Source of the DNA: Bradyrhizobium centrolobii | Lineage (GTDB): Bacteria > Pseudomonadota > Alphaproteobacteria > Rhizobiales > Xanthobacteraceae | Reading direction: 5' to 3' | DNA: 64,000 bases | NCBI RefSeq assembly: GCF_001641635.1 | Contig: NZ_LUUB01000129.1 | Location: 1 to 64,000 of the forward strand | Shown: piece by piece, positions 1-8,363 of the stretch | How the letters are laid out: every line of letters starts with the position of its first letter | How positions within the stretch are numbered: the stretch's first letter is position 1 | The notes under the pieces: generated by a model | The model's input: only the letters and a program-made list of their open reading frames with translations | What the model was told of the DNA's origin: nothing | The model's database searches: none | Translations under genes and position numbers: made by a program

Positions 1-275
1 CCGGAGCTGCAAGAGCAGAGGAGATGGTGCGATCGATCGACCCGAGATGCGAGCAAATCCGTGGGACCCATTGGCCGAACGAGGTCGCAGGGTTGATTGG
101 AACTCGCGTCGCGGAAACCATCTTGGCCAGCGGCCCAACACGCCGCACCAACAGGCCGGACATATGGACGCAAGCGATCCGACCAAACCTCACAAAGCTC
201 TTGTGCCACGGGGGCCGTCCACATATGGGTCCCGGCTTTCGCCGGGACGACGGCGGTGCGTGGGGTTACTGCTAG
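1..275. other. Left edge, no confident gene
   Basis: A frame on the plus strand is open from the left edge to a stop at 273-275, so this could be the 3' end of a gene that starts outside the window. However its last third runs through a palindromic repeat (about 226-251), and I recognise no family in it. No gene is called. Confidence 0.3.
226..251. repeat. Palindromic intergenic repeat (REP-like), copy 1
   Basis: Stem halves GTCCCGGC (229-236) and GCCGGGAC (241-248) enclose a TTTC loop. A near-identical copy in the opposite orientation lies at 1241-1267, so the reductase gene between them is bracketed by inverted copies. Related copies occur near 9812, 9930 and 56253. Confidence 0.7.
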
Positions 276-1199
276 CTACCCCACCCGCTGCTTCTCATAC
301 GCCTTCAGATGCGTGTAGGCGATGCGTAGCTTCGGCACCGGCACTTTCGCCGCATCGCCGCGCGCGATGAGGTCGCCGATCACGTGATCTGCCTCGACGG
401 GCAGGCCTGCCTTGATGTCGCGGAACATCGAGGCCGTCATCGGCGAGCCTTCGGTCGTCAGGTTGCCCTTCACGCGCTCGAAGAACGGGCCGCCCGGGGC
501 GTAGCCTGAGGCCGTGGCAATCGCGCTGGTCTCATCCAGCATGCCGAGCAGAAAATCCTTGCCGCCGGGAGCGGCGAGGATATTGCCGACGGAGGTGCGC
601 ATCAGGCTGGTGGAAGCGGCGAGCGAAGAGAGGAATACCCACTTCTCCCACATGTCCTGCATGATGTTCTGGCTGGCGGTGGCACCACTGATGCCGCTCT
701 TGAAGGCCTCGTCGATCGCCTTGACGCGATCCGACAGCTTGCCGTCGCGCTCGCCGTAATTGATCGACTGCATCGGCTGGAGCTGCACCACCTCGCGCTT
801 CTCGTTCAGCGTTGCGGCGATGGCGCAGAGCCCGCCGAGCACGCGCTCGGCGCCGAACTTCTGGTCAAGGATGTCGAGATGCTTCATGCCGTTGAGCATC
901 GGGATGATCGCAGTATTCGGGCCGACCGCCGCCGCAAACGATTTGATGGCGTCGTCGAGGTCGAACGCCTTGCAGCTCAAGAGCACCACGTCGAACTTGT
1001 CCTTGAGCTTGTCCGCCTCGACCCGCGGCGGGTCCTTCAGCGTCACGTCGCCATTCGGGCTCTTGATGACGAGGCCGGCGCTGGCAAGCTCGCTGGCGCG
1101 CCGTGGCCGGACCAGGAAGGTGACGTCGCGGCCGGCTTGCAACAGCCTGCCACCAAAATAGCCGCCGATGGCGCCGGCGCCTACCACGAGGATACGCAT
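276..1199 (-). CDS. Ketopantoate reductase family protein (PanE/ApbA-like)
   Basis: A 307-residue protein of the 2-dehydropantoate 2-reductase family, which reduces ketopantoate to pantoate with NADPH in pantothenate synthesis. The N-terminus holds the nucleotide-binding GAGAIGGYFGG motif (residues about 7-17). An ApbA_N domain is followed from about residue 170 by the all-helical C-terminal domain, with the conserved lysine in MWEKWVFLSS. The start was set at the ATG before RILVVGAG because AAGGAAGA lies just upstream; the frame is open further upstream, but that part runs through a palindromic repeat. Several paralogues of this family act on other 2-oxoacids, so a role in pantothenate synthesis is not certain. 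It stands alone, with no pan genes nearby. Confidence 0.85.
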   Translation of the reverse strand: MRILVVGAGAIGGYFGGRLLQAGRDVTFLVRPRRASELASAGLVIKSPNGDVTLKDPPRVEADKLKDKFDVVLLSCKAFDLDDAIKSFAAAVGPNTAIIPMLNGMKHLDILDQKFGAERVLGGLCAIAATLNEKREVVQLQPMQSINYGERDGKLSDRVKAIDEAFKSGISGATASQNIMQDMWEKWVFLSSLAASTSLMRTSVGNILAAPGGKDFLLGMLDETSAIATASGYAPGGPFFERVKGNLTTEGSPMTASMFRDIKAGLPVEADHVIGDLIARGDAAKVPVPKLRIAYTHLKAYEKQRVG

Positions 1200-1240
1200 G
1201 GGATCTTCCTTGTTGTTGCTCTTGTTGCTGCTTGTTCGGC

Positions 1241-1267
1241 GTCGTCCTGGCGAAAAGCCGGGACCCA
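1241..1267. repeat. Palindromic intergenic repeat (REP-like), copy 2
   Basis: Inverted counterpart of the element at 226-251, just upstream of the PanE-like start. One half of the stem carries a CT change (GTCCTGGC instead of GTCCCGGC). Confidence 0.65.
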
Positions 1268-1416
1268 TTACCCCGACTGCCTATTGTCGAACAGGTTAAG
1301 GCCCTAGTCTACCGCAGCAACGACGTTTTGTGGTTATGGGTTCTGGCTCGTTGCGCAATGCGCACTAGGCCAGGATGACGTTGAGGAGATTGCGAGGTTT
1401 ATCGGCGATGCCGGGG

Positions 1417-2025
1417 TCACTTTCCCGACACCATTTCCTCGACCTCGCGCAGCTGCTCCTTGCCGAAGAACATCTCGTTGCCGACGAAGAAAGTGGGCGA
1501 GCCGAACGCGCCGCGCGCCACGGCCTGCTCGGTGTTCTTGATCAGCTTGGCCTTGACCTCGGGCTCCTGCGCGCGGGCGAGCAGCTTTTGCGCATCGAGG
1601 CCGGAGGATGCGAGGGCCTTCATGGCGACCTCGGGATCGTCCATCTTCTTCGGCTCGCGCCACATGTGGTGGAAGGCGGCCTCGACATATGTTTCGAACA
1701 CGCCCTCGAGCTGGGCCGCGATCGCCGCGCGCATCAGGTTCAGCGTGTTGACGGGGAAGAAGGGGTTCATGACGTAGGGCTGGACCTGGAAGCGCTTGAT
1801 GAAGCGCTCGGTCTCGACGGCCTGGAATTCGCGCTTGTTCTTGACGCCTGCGAGCGTCTCGGCCGGCGATTTGTTGTTGGTCGCCTTGAAGATGCCGCCG
1901 AGCAGGATCGGCACATACTCGAATTTCACGCTGATCCGCTGCTCGATCGCCGGAATCGCCTCATGGCTGAGATAGGCGTTCGGGCTGCCGAAATCGAACA
2001 GGAATTGCGGGGCTGTGCGGGTCAA
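1417..2025 (-). CDS. DsbA-fold 2-hydroxychromene-2-carboxylate isomerase family protein
   Basis: A 202-residue protein of the DsbA/kappa-GST thioredoxin-like superfamily. It opens with FLFDFGSPNAYLSHE, where the serine of the S-P-N/Y pattern occupies the glutathione-binding position of 2-hydroxychromene-2-carboxylate isomerases. It ends with the cis-proline loop GAFGSPTFFVGNEMFFG. There is no CxxC, so a disulfide oxidoreductase role is unlikely; a glutathione-dependent isomerase or transferase in aromatic degradation is the family norm. The chosen start is a TTG at 2023-2025, preceded by GGGAGGA at ideal spacing; no ATG fits as well, and the longer frame adds residues without family character. 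No aromatic-degradation genes are adjacent, so the substrate is unknown. Confidence 0.85.
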   Translation of the reverse strand: MTRTAPQFLFDFGSPNAYLSHEAIPAIEQRISVKFEYVPILLGGIFKATNNKSPAETLAGVKNKREFQAVETERFIKRFQVQPYVMNPFFPVNTLNLMRAAIAAQLEGVFETYVEAAFHHMWREPKKMDDPEVAMKALASSGLDAQKLLARAQEPEVKAKLIKNTEQAVARGAFGSPTFFVGNEMFFGKEQLREVEEMVSGK

Positions 2026-2120
2026 AATCGTCCTCCCTGACGGGTCTTTTCGGCATTGTGGCGCAGGCCGCGCCACAGGTCCACCATTTAATGATGGTCA
2101 TAATATTGTAGCGATCCGCG

Positions 2121-3488
2121 TCAGATCAGACGCTCGATCCGGCGCTTCCGCCACACCAGCGTGTAGTAGCTCATCTGCAATATAAGCATGGCGCCGAACG
2201 TGATCGGATAGGCGACCCATACGCCGTCGAGGCCAATGTGCCGGCTCAGGATGAACGCGCTGGGAACCTCGATCGCGGCGATCGCGAAGCTGGAGATCAG
2301 GAGCGGAAGCCAGACGGTGCCGCTGGCACGCATCGCGCCGGAAAACACGGTCGACATGCCGAACAGAATCGAACTCCACAACACGATGTGCAGCAGGCGC
2401 TGCGAAAGCTCAAGCACGTCGGCATCGGCGATGAAGAAGCTCATCAGCGCGCGCGAGAACAAATAGCCGAGCGCGACCAGCCCGCCCGTCAGCAGCACGT
2501 TCATCTCCAGCCCGGTCCGGACGATGCGGCCGATCTGAGCCGCCTGGCCGCGGCCGATCGCCTGCGCACTCAGGATTGAGACCGAGATCGCGATCGAAAG
2601 CGCCGGAAACTGGGTGTAGCTGAACACCTGGTTGACGGCGCCATACGCCGCCGTGGCATCCGCGCCAAAACCATTGACCAGGCCGAGCAGGACGAGTTCG
2701 GCGATCGACATCACGACCATTCCGAGTGCGGCCGGGATGCCCAATCGCAAGATCGTGCCGAGAAGCGCGGCATCAGGGCGCATCGCGCGCAGGGCCGCGG
2801 CGTCGATCGCGAGCGGGTGCTTGCGGCGGGCAAGATGGATGTGCAGCCATGTCAGCGTCAGGGCGCTGGAAACCACGGAAGCCCAGGCCGCGCTGGCGAC
2901 ACCGAGTTGCGGCAGCCCGAACCAGCCGTGGATCAGCGTCGGCGTGACCACGAGACCGATTGCGGTCGAGATCGCGAGCGCAACCAGCGGCGTCACCGTA
3001 TCGCCGACGCCGCGCAGCATCGACGTGACGAGAACGAAGGCGAAAGTCAGAGGCATCGCCACCATCATGACCCGCGCATAGGACGCGGCCTCCTCGACGA
3101 TGCCGGCGGGCGTCGCGAGCATGATCACGAGCGGACGGCTGAAGAGCGCGCCGGCAATCGCGATCACAAGCGCAAGAAGCATCGCAACCGTGAAGGTGGT
3201 TCCCGCCACGGCCCGCACCTTGTCCGGCTTGCCGCCGCCCCAGGCCTGCCCGATCAGCACGGTTGCGCCGGAGCTGAGGCCCATCACGAAGGAGATGAAG
3301 AAGAACATGACCGGAAAGAACACGGACGCCGCAGCGAGCGCGTCGACCCCGATCATCTGGCCGAGATAGGCGCTGTTGATGGTGCCGAACATCGATTGCA
3401 GGATGTTGCTCAGCATCATCGGTGCGAGGAAGGTGACAAATGTTTTGCGCAAGCCAGGAGCAGCCGACACGGATGGCCTCTTATGCAT
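2121..3488 (-). CDS. MATE family efflux transporter
   Basis: A 455-residue integral membrane protein with about twelve hydrophobic segments arranged as two MatE repeats (about residues 15-175 and 240-400). MATE carriers export cationic drugs or metabolites in exchange for Na+ or H+. The family pattern is visible in the first helix (TFVTFLAPMMLSNILQSMFG) and in IGQAWGGGKPDKVRAVAG. The start at 3488 places an ATG before a short cytoplasmic tail. It is a single gene flanked by short gaps; no regulator lies next to it. The substrate cannot be read from sequence. Confidence 0.92.
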   Translation of the reverse strand: MHKRPSVSAAPGLRKTFVTFLAPMMLSNILQSMFGTINSAYLGQMIGVDALAAASVFFPVMFFFISFVMGLSSGATVLIGQAWGGGKPDKVRAVAGTTFTVAMLLALVIAIAGALFSRPLVIMLATPAGIVEEAASYARVMMVAMPLTFAFVLVTSMLRGVGDTVTPLVALAISTAIGLVVTPTLIHGWFGLPQLGVASAAWASVVSSALTLTWLHIHLARRKHPLAIDAAALRAMRPDAALLGTILRLGIPAALGMVVMSIAELVLLGLVNGFGADATAAYGAVNQVFSYTQFPALSIAISVSILSAQAIGRGQAAQIGRIVRTGLEMNVLLTGGLVALGYLFSRALMSFFIADADVLELSQRLLHIVLWSSILFGMSTVFSGAMRASGTVWLPLLISSFAIAAIEVPSAFILSRHIGLDGVWVAYPITFGAMLILQMSYYTLVWRKRRIERLI

Positions 3489-3547
3489 GACGTGACACGA
3501 TCGCCGCCACGATTCGTGGCGGCGATGGAAGGTCGTTTGTTGATCGC

Positions 3548-4138
3548 TCAGGCGCGGTCGCGGTAGGCGAGCTTGACGATGTGGTCGCGGATGTCGGCAG
3601 GCCAGTCCGCGATCAGTCCGGTGAAGCGTCGCCGGTCATCCGCGAACAGCGCCCGCGAGGCCTCCTCGAAACGCGCGAAGTTGCCCGCCATCGTCGACAT
3701 GAAGTGGTAGGCCGCATCGCGCGCCTGCCGCTCGCGGTCCTTGTCACCGCTCGCCCGCCGCGTCTCGTCGACGAGTTTTCGGAGCGCGACCGAGGCGCCG
3801 CCCGGTTGCGCGTTGAGCCATTCCCAATGCCGCGGCAGTAGCGTGACCTCGCGCGCGACCACGCCGAGCTTCGGCCGGCCGCGGCCGCGCGGCTCGCTCG
3901 GCGGCGTCTCCTCGGCCGGGACAGGCGGCAAGAGCTTCTCCAGCCGCGCCAGCACCTCGCGATCCTCGCCGCGCAGGTCGAAATCGATGGTGCGCCCGGT
4001 GCCGTCATCGAAAATGACGATCGGCTCGTCCGGCCCTGGCACCGCACGCTTGACGGCGAGCGCGACGTCTCCGGCCGGGCCTGAGGCCAGCCGGCGCTGG
4101 CCCATGAAAGCTGTGAAGGTCCCTTGCATTGGAATCAT
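3548..4138 (-). CDS. DUF2239 family protein, possible DNA-binding autoregulator
   Basis: A 196-residue protein matching the DUF2239 family. It opens with MIPMQGTFTAFMGQRRLASG, then a region that reads as beta-rich (VIFDDGTGRTIDFDLRG), a proline-rich link with a GRGRPKLG stretch resembling an AT-hook, then REVTLLPRHWEWL..GGASVALRKLVDE, which resembles a strand-helix-helix DNA-binding fold, and finally a helical tail. The family has no settled function. Two TACCCGGGTA palindromes lie directly upstream, between this gene and a divergent glutathione S-transferase. I infer the protein may bind them. The start could be the ATG at 4138 or the one at 4129; neither has a strong Shine-Dalgarno. Confidence 0.8.
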   Translation of the reverse strand: MIPMQGTFTAFMGQRRLASGPAGDVALAVKRAVPGPDEPIVIFDDGTGRTIDFDLRGEDREVLARLEKLLPPVPAEETPPSEPRGRGRPKLGVVAREVTLLPRHWEWLNAQPGGASVALRKLVDETRRASGDKDRERQARDAAYHFMSTMAGNFARFEEASRALFADDRRRFTGLIADWPADIRDHIVKLAYRDRA

Positions 4139-4166
4139 TGCCAAATTGTTCGATTCTAGCTTTTAA

Positions 4167-4203
4167 TACCCGGGTAAATTGCTTGCGTCAATATACCCGG
4201 GTA
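4167..4203. promoter_or_regulatory. Twin TACCCGGGTA palindromes in a divergent promoter region
   Basis: Two perfect 10-bp palindromes, at 4167-4176 and 4194-4203, are spaced 27 bp centre to centre (about 2.5 helical turns). They lie 29 bp upstream of the DUF2239 start and about 90 bp upstream of the GST start. The layout is that of a dimeric repressor operator serving a divergent gene pair. The protein that binds is not known from sequence. Confidence 0.65.
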
Positions 4204-4289
4204 AAAAATTCTGCCGCGATCGCTCGACATTGTGTTCCCGGGCTGGCACGAACGCGGCCAAGGGATCACGCCAAGCCGGGGACCATGCG

Positions 4290-4955
4290 ATGCTGACCGT
4301 TCATCACCTCAACAATTCACGTTCGCAGCGCGTGCTGTGGCTGCTCGAAGAGTTGGGCGTGCCGTATGAGATCGTGCGCTATCAGCGCCAGCCCGACATG
4401 CGCGCGCCGAAGGAGCTCCGCGCCATCCATCCGCTCGGCAAGTCGCCCGTTATCACCGACAACGGCAACACCATCGCCGAGTCCGGCGCGATCATCGACT
4501 ATCTCACCGGGACCTACGGCAACGGCCGGCTGATCCCGCCGCCGAACACGCCGGAGCGGCTGCGCTATACCTATTGGCTGCACTATGCGGAGGGATCCGC
4601 GATGCAGCCGCTGCTGCTGAAGCTCTTGTTCACGCTGATGCCGAAGCGCGCGCCCGCCTTGCTGCGCCCCTTGGTGCGCAAGGTCTCGAATCAAGCGCTG
4701 ACCGTGCTGGTCAATCCGCAGCTCAAGCAGCACATGGACTATTGGGAAGGCGAGCTCGGAAAAAGCGAGTGGTTCGCCGGCAACGAGTTCACCGCAGCCG
4801 ACATCCAGATGAGCTTTCCGCTGGAAGCTGCGCAAGCGCGCGGTGGGCTGGAGACGGGGCATCCCAAGGCGATGGCGTTCCTCGAACGCATCCACGCGCG
4901 TCCTGCGTATCAGCGCGCTTTGGAAAAGGGCGGGCCGTACCAGGTGGGACGGTAA
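4290..4955 (+). CDS. Glutathione S-transferase family protein
   Basis: A 221-residue cytosolic GST. The N-terminal thioredoxin-like domain (about 1-80) carries LNNSRSQRVLWLLEELGVPYE, with serine as the likely glutathione-activating residue, and the glutathione-contact motif ESGAIIDYL. A helical C-terminal domain follows, with FTAADIQMSFPLE. The start is the ATG before LTVHHLNNS; the frame is open about 37 codons further upstream, but that part overlaps the twin palindromes. It is divergent from the DUF2239 gene, and the shared palindromes suggest common control, perhaps by an electrophile or stress signal (inference). Confidence 0.92.
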   Translation: MLTVHHLNNSRSQRVLWLLEELGVPYEIVRYQRQPDMRAPKELRAIHPLGKSPVITDNGNTIAESGAIIDYLTGTYGNGRLIPPPNTPERLRYTYWLHYAEGSAMQPLLLKLLFTLMPKRAPALLRPLVRKVSNQALTVLVNPQLKQHMDYWEGELGKSEWFAGNEFTAADIQMSFPLEAAQARGGLETGHPKAMAFLERIHARPAYQRALEKGGPYQVGR

Positions 4956-4967
4956 GGCCCCATATTG

Positions 4968-5076
4968 TCATTCCGGGGCGCCCGAAGGGCGAGCTCTGGT
5001 GCGCAATTGCGCACCAGAGAATCCCGAGATTGTGGCGCGAGATTCCGGGTTCACGCTGCGCGTGCCCCGCAATGAC
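4968..5076. repeat. Long palindromic intergenic repeat (TCATTCCGGGGC family), copy 1
   Basis: Begins TCATTCCGGGGCGC and ends GCCCCGCAATGAC as an imperfect inverted repeat, with an inner GATTCCGGGTTC block and a second hairpin around GGTGCGCAATTGCGCACC. The same family recurs at 49931-50032 and 61798-61924. It lies between two convergent genes, so it may also stop transcription. Confidence 0.75.
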
Positions 5077-5084
5077 GGCTGTTA

Positions 5085-6380
5085 CTAATCGGCGTGCAAC
5101 ACGCGCCCGCGCGTTTCCGGCAGCGCGAACGCCGCGATGAAGAACACCGCATAGGCCACGACTGCGAAGATCGCGATCGCATTGGCAAGCGACGTCGTTG
5201 CCGACAGCGCGCCGACCAGGAATGGGAACAGCGCGCCGATGCCGCGGCCGAAATTGTAGCAAAAGCCCTGGCCCGAGCCGCGCAGCCGCGTTGGATAGAG
5301 TTCGGTCAGGAACGCGCCGATCCCTGAAAAATAGCCCGAGGCGAAGAAGCCGAGCGGGAAGCCGAGCACCCACAGGATCTCGTTGGTGAGCGGCAGCTGC
5401 GTGTAGAGCAGCACCACCGCGATGGCGCCGAGCGAAAAGATCAGGAACAGGTTGCGCCGTCCGATCCGGTCGGCGAGCCAGGCACCGACGAGATAGCCGA
5501 TGAAGGATCCGATGATCAATGCCGAAAGGTAGCCGGTCGAGCCGACGATCGACAGATGCCGCTCCTTGGTCAGGAACTGCGGCACCCAGAAGGTGATGGC
5601 GTAATAGCCGCCCTGGCAGCCCGTCACCATGAGCGAGGCCAGGATCGTGGTCTTGAGGATCCGGCCGGAAAAGATCTCCCACAGCGCAGGGCGATCGCCG
5701 CTTGCGGCCTGTTTGGCGCGCGCTGCGGCTGCGATCTCCGGCTCGGTGACGGAGCGGCGGATGTAGAACACCAAGAGCGCCGGCAGCGCGCCGATCACGA
5801 ACATCCAGCGCCACGCCGTCTCTGCCGGCATCAGCGAGAACAACACCGCCTGCGACAGCACCGCCAGACCCCAGCCGACCGCCCAGCCCGACTGCACCGA
5901 GCCGACTGCGCGTCCGCGATATTGCGGCCGGATCGCTTCGCCCATCAGCACCGCGCCTGCCGCCCACTCGCCGCCGAAACCGAGGCCCAGCACGGCGCGC
6001 GCGATCAGGAGCTGGTCGAAATTCTGCACGACGGCGCACACCAGCGAGAAGAACGAGAACCAGATGATGGTGATCTGCAGCGTCCTGACCCGGCCGATAT
6101 GGTCGGACACATAACCACCGAGCCAGCCGCCGATGGCGGATGCCAGCAGCGTCACCGTGCCGGCTAGGCCGGCCGAGCCGGGGTCGACCTTCCACAGTGT
6201 GATGATGGTACCGATCACCAGCGGATAGATCATGAAGTCCATGCCGTCGAGCGCCCAGCCCGCGGCGCAGGCCCAGAACGTCCGGCGCTCCGGCGGATTC
6301 ATGTCGCGGTAGAAGGCGAGAAGGCTGGTGTCCTCGATCTCGGCGCGTTCGATGCGCTCGGTCGGATCGGCTGTGGTCAT
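5085..6380 (-). CDS. MFS transporter, sugar/metabolite:H+ symporter type
   Basis: A 431-residue major facilitator carrier with twelve predicted membrane segments. The first segment is WALDGMDFMIYPLVIGTI, the pattern of aromatic-acid/sialate-type proton symporters. The loop 2-3 signature GWLGGYVSDHIGRVRT and its repeat in the second half (LVGAWLADRIGRRN) are clear. The start is the ATG at 6380, preceded by AGGAAA; the longer open frame adds a polar stretch without family likeness. The substrate is probably an organic acid or sugar acid. No catabolic genes are adjacent. Confidence 0.9.
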   Translation of the reverse strand: MTTADPTERIERAEIEDTSLLAFYRDMNPPERRTFWACAAGWALDGMDFMIYPLVIGTIITLWKVDPGSAGLAGTVTLLASAIGGWLGGYVSDHIGRVRTLQITIIWFSFFSLVCAVVQNFDQLLIARAVLGLGFGGEWAAGAVLMGEAIRPQYRGRAVGSVQSGWAVGWGLAVLSQAVLFSLMPAETAWRWMFVIGALPALLVFYIRRSVTEPEIAAAARAKQAASGDRPALWEIFSGRILKTTILASLMVTGCQGGYYAITFWVPQFLTKERHLSIVGSTGYLSALIIGSFIGYLVGAWLADRIGRRNLFLIFSLGAIAVVLLYTQLPLTNEILWVLGFPLGFFASGYFSGIGAFLTELYPTRLRGSGQGFCYNFGRGIGALFPFLVGALSATTSLANAIAIFAVVAYAVFFIAAFALPETRGRVLHAD

Positions 6381-6514
6381 GTGCGTTTCCTGATAGGCCA
6401 GTTCGTTGGCTGGCCGCGTGCGTAGCACGCGCGCCAGCACCCGCAAACTGCCGCGCGGGGACGCCGATGTCATCCGCCAAATAGGTCTAGTCTGCGCTGC
6501 ACAAAGCGTCGGGA

Positions 6515-8263
6515 TTATTGTCCCGCTGCCTCCGCGCCGCGGGTGCGCGGATCAGGAGCGCCGAGCGGCCCGTTCGGCGTCACCGCGATCGAGTTGGCCG
6601 ACGTCTGTCCCATCGGTTCGACAACAAGGTGTCCCATCGCCTTCAGCTCGAACAGCACGTCGTCGGAAAAGCCGCGCTCGACGCGCACCTCGTCCGGCAA
6701 CCATTGATGATGCAGTCGCGGTGCTGCAACGGCAGCAGACACATCCATCTTGTAGTCGAGGACGTTCACGATCACCTGGAGCACCGTCGAGATGATGCGG
6801 CTGCCGCCGGGCGAACCCGTCACCAGCACCGGCTTGCCGTCTTTGAGCACGATGGTCGGCGACATCGAGGACAGCGACCGCTTGCCCGGTTCGGGCAAAT
6901 TGGGCTCAAAGCCGACGAGGCCATAGGCGTTCGAGGCGCCAGGCGCAGCGGTGAAGTCGTCGAGTTCGTTGTTGAGGAGAACGCCGGTGCCGTCGGCGAC
7001 GAGGCCGACGCCGTAGCTGAAGTTCAGCGTATAGGTGTTGCTGACGGCGTTGCCGCGGCCGTCGACGACGGAGAAATGCGTGGTGTTGCTGCCTTCGCGC
7101 GGCGAGGTGGCAGCCGAAACGAGTTTGCTCGACGGCGTGGCCTCATCGGTCGAGATGCCGGCGCGTAGCTTGGCGGCGTAGTCCTTTGCCATGAGCGTCT
7201 CGATCGGTGCCTTGACGAAGGCGGGATCGCCGAGATAGCGGGCGCGGTCGGCATAGGCGCGCTTCATGGCTTCGATTAGGAGATGCAGCGATTGTGGCGA
7301 GCCTTGCTTCAGCTCTGCGAGCTGAAAGCCTTCGAGCATGTTGAGTGTCTCGATCAGCACAACGCCGCCGGATGACGGCAGCGGCATCGAGACGATGTCG
7401 TAGCCGCGATAGGTGCCGCGCAACGGCTGGCGGATGATCGCTTGATAGGATTTGAGATCGGCTGATGTCATGATGCCGCCGGCGTCGGATACAGCTTTGG
7501 CCAGCTTGTCCGCGACCGGACCTTCATAGAAGCCGCGCGGGCCTTGCGCCGCGACGATCTTCAGCGTGTCGGCAAGATCGCTCTGGACGAGGCGATCGCC
7601 CCCGCGCAGCGGCGCGCCATCGGGCCTTGAAAAGATCCTGGCCGAGGACGGCCAGCGGGCAAGCCGACGGTGCCAGGCCGGCAGCGTGTCGGCGATATCG
7701 TCGTCGACGACGAATCCGTCGCGTGCGAGCGCGATGGCGGGCTCGAGCAGCTGCGACAGCGTGAACTGGCCGGAGCCATATTTCTCCAGCGCCAGCGCGA
7801 GTCCTGCGACGGTGCCGGGAACGCCGATGCCGAGAGCGGAATCGCGCGACTTCGCGGCATCGGGCTTGCCGTCGGGACCGAGAAAGATTTGCGGCGTAGT
7901 CGCTGCCGGCGCGGTCTCGCGATAATCGATCGCGATATCCTCGTTGCGCTCGGCCGAATGGATCAGCATGAAGCCGCCGCCGCCGATATTGCCGGCGCGC
8001 GGGTAGGTCACGGCCATGGCAAAGCTGGTCGCGACAGCGGCATCAACGGCATTGCCGCCGCGCCGCAGGACCTCCGCGCCGACCTGTGCGGAGAGTTTCT
8101 CCTGCGCCACCACCATGCCGTGTTCGGCGGCGACGGCGTGTACCGTATCGAGCGCAGGCGGCGTGTAGGCGCGCCGCGCGTCCTGCGCCGCCGCCGATGC
8201 GAGACCAACCGCCAGAACGGCGATGAATGCAAGGAATGTCCGCCGCGTCGAAAATAGCGACAT
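6515..8263 (-). CDS. ggt: Gamma-glutamyltransferase
   Basis: A 582-residue periplasmic gamma-glutamyltransferase, which cleaves the gamma-glutamyl bond of glutathione and related compounds. A signal peptide is visible (RRTFLAFIAVLAVGLASAAAQ, cleavage near residue 27). The proenzyme is expected to self-cleave before Thr394 in GSNTTHFSVV, whose side chain becomes the N-terminal nucleophile of the small subunit. The large-subunit motif GNIGGGGFMLIH and the small-subunit motifs SMSPTIVLKDGKP and GSPGGSRII are intact. The start was set at 8263, with GGAAG upstream, giving a proper signal peptide. Confidence 0.95.
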   Translation of the reverse strand: MSLFSTRRTFLAFIAVLAVGLASAAAQDARRAYTPPALDTVHAVAAEHGMVVAQEKLSAQVGAEVLRRGGNAVDAAVATSFAMAVTYPRAGNIGGGGFMLIHSAERNEDIAIDYRETAPAATTPQIFLGPDGKPDAAKSRDSALGIGVPGTVAGLALALEKYGSGQFTLSQLLEPAIALARDGFVVDDDIADTLPAWHRRLARWPSSARIFSRPDGAPLRGGDRLVQSDLADTLKIVAAQGPRGFYEGPVADKLAKAVSDAGGIMTSADLKSYQAIIRQPLRGTYRGYDIVSMPLPSSGGVVLIETLNMLEGFQLAELKQGSPQSLHLLIEAMKRAYADRARYLGDPAFVKAPIETLMAKDYAAKLRAGISTDEATPSSKLVSAATSPREGSNTTHFSVVDGRGNAVSNTYTLNFSYGVGLVADGTGVLLNNELDDFTAAPGASNAYGLVGFEPNLPEPGKRSLSSMSPTIVLKDGKPVLVTGSPGGSRIISTVLQVIVNVLDYKMDVSAAVAAPRLHHQWLPDEVRVERGFSDDVLFELKAMGHLVVEPMGQTSANSIAVTPNGPLGAPDPRTRGAEAAGQ

Positions 8264-8363
8264 TATCAAACTTCCGCCGTGCCTTCGGGCCAATCCAAAC
8301 GGGTCACTGCAATGCTATACGGATTGCGCTAAGAGAGGCAAAACTGTTCGTGATGGGGACTGG

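Noticed and set aside
4789..6480. A 563-codon reverse-strand frame
   Set aside because: It is an out-of-frame shadow of the MFS gene at 5085-6380, rich in Arg/Pro/Ala, and its tail covers a palindromic repeat.
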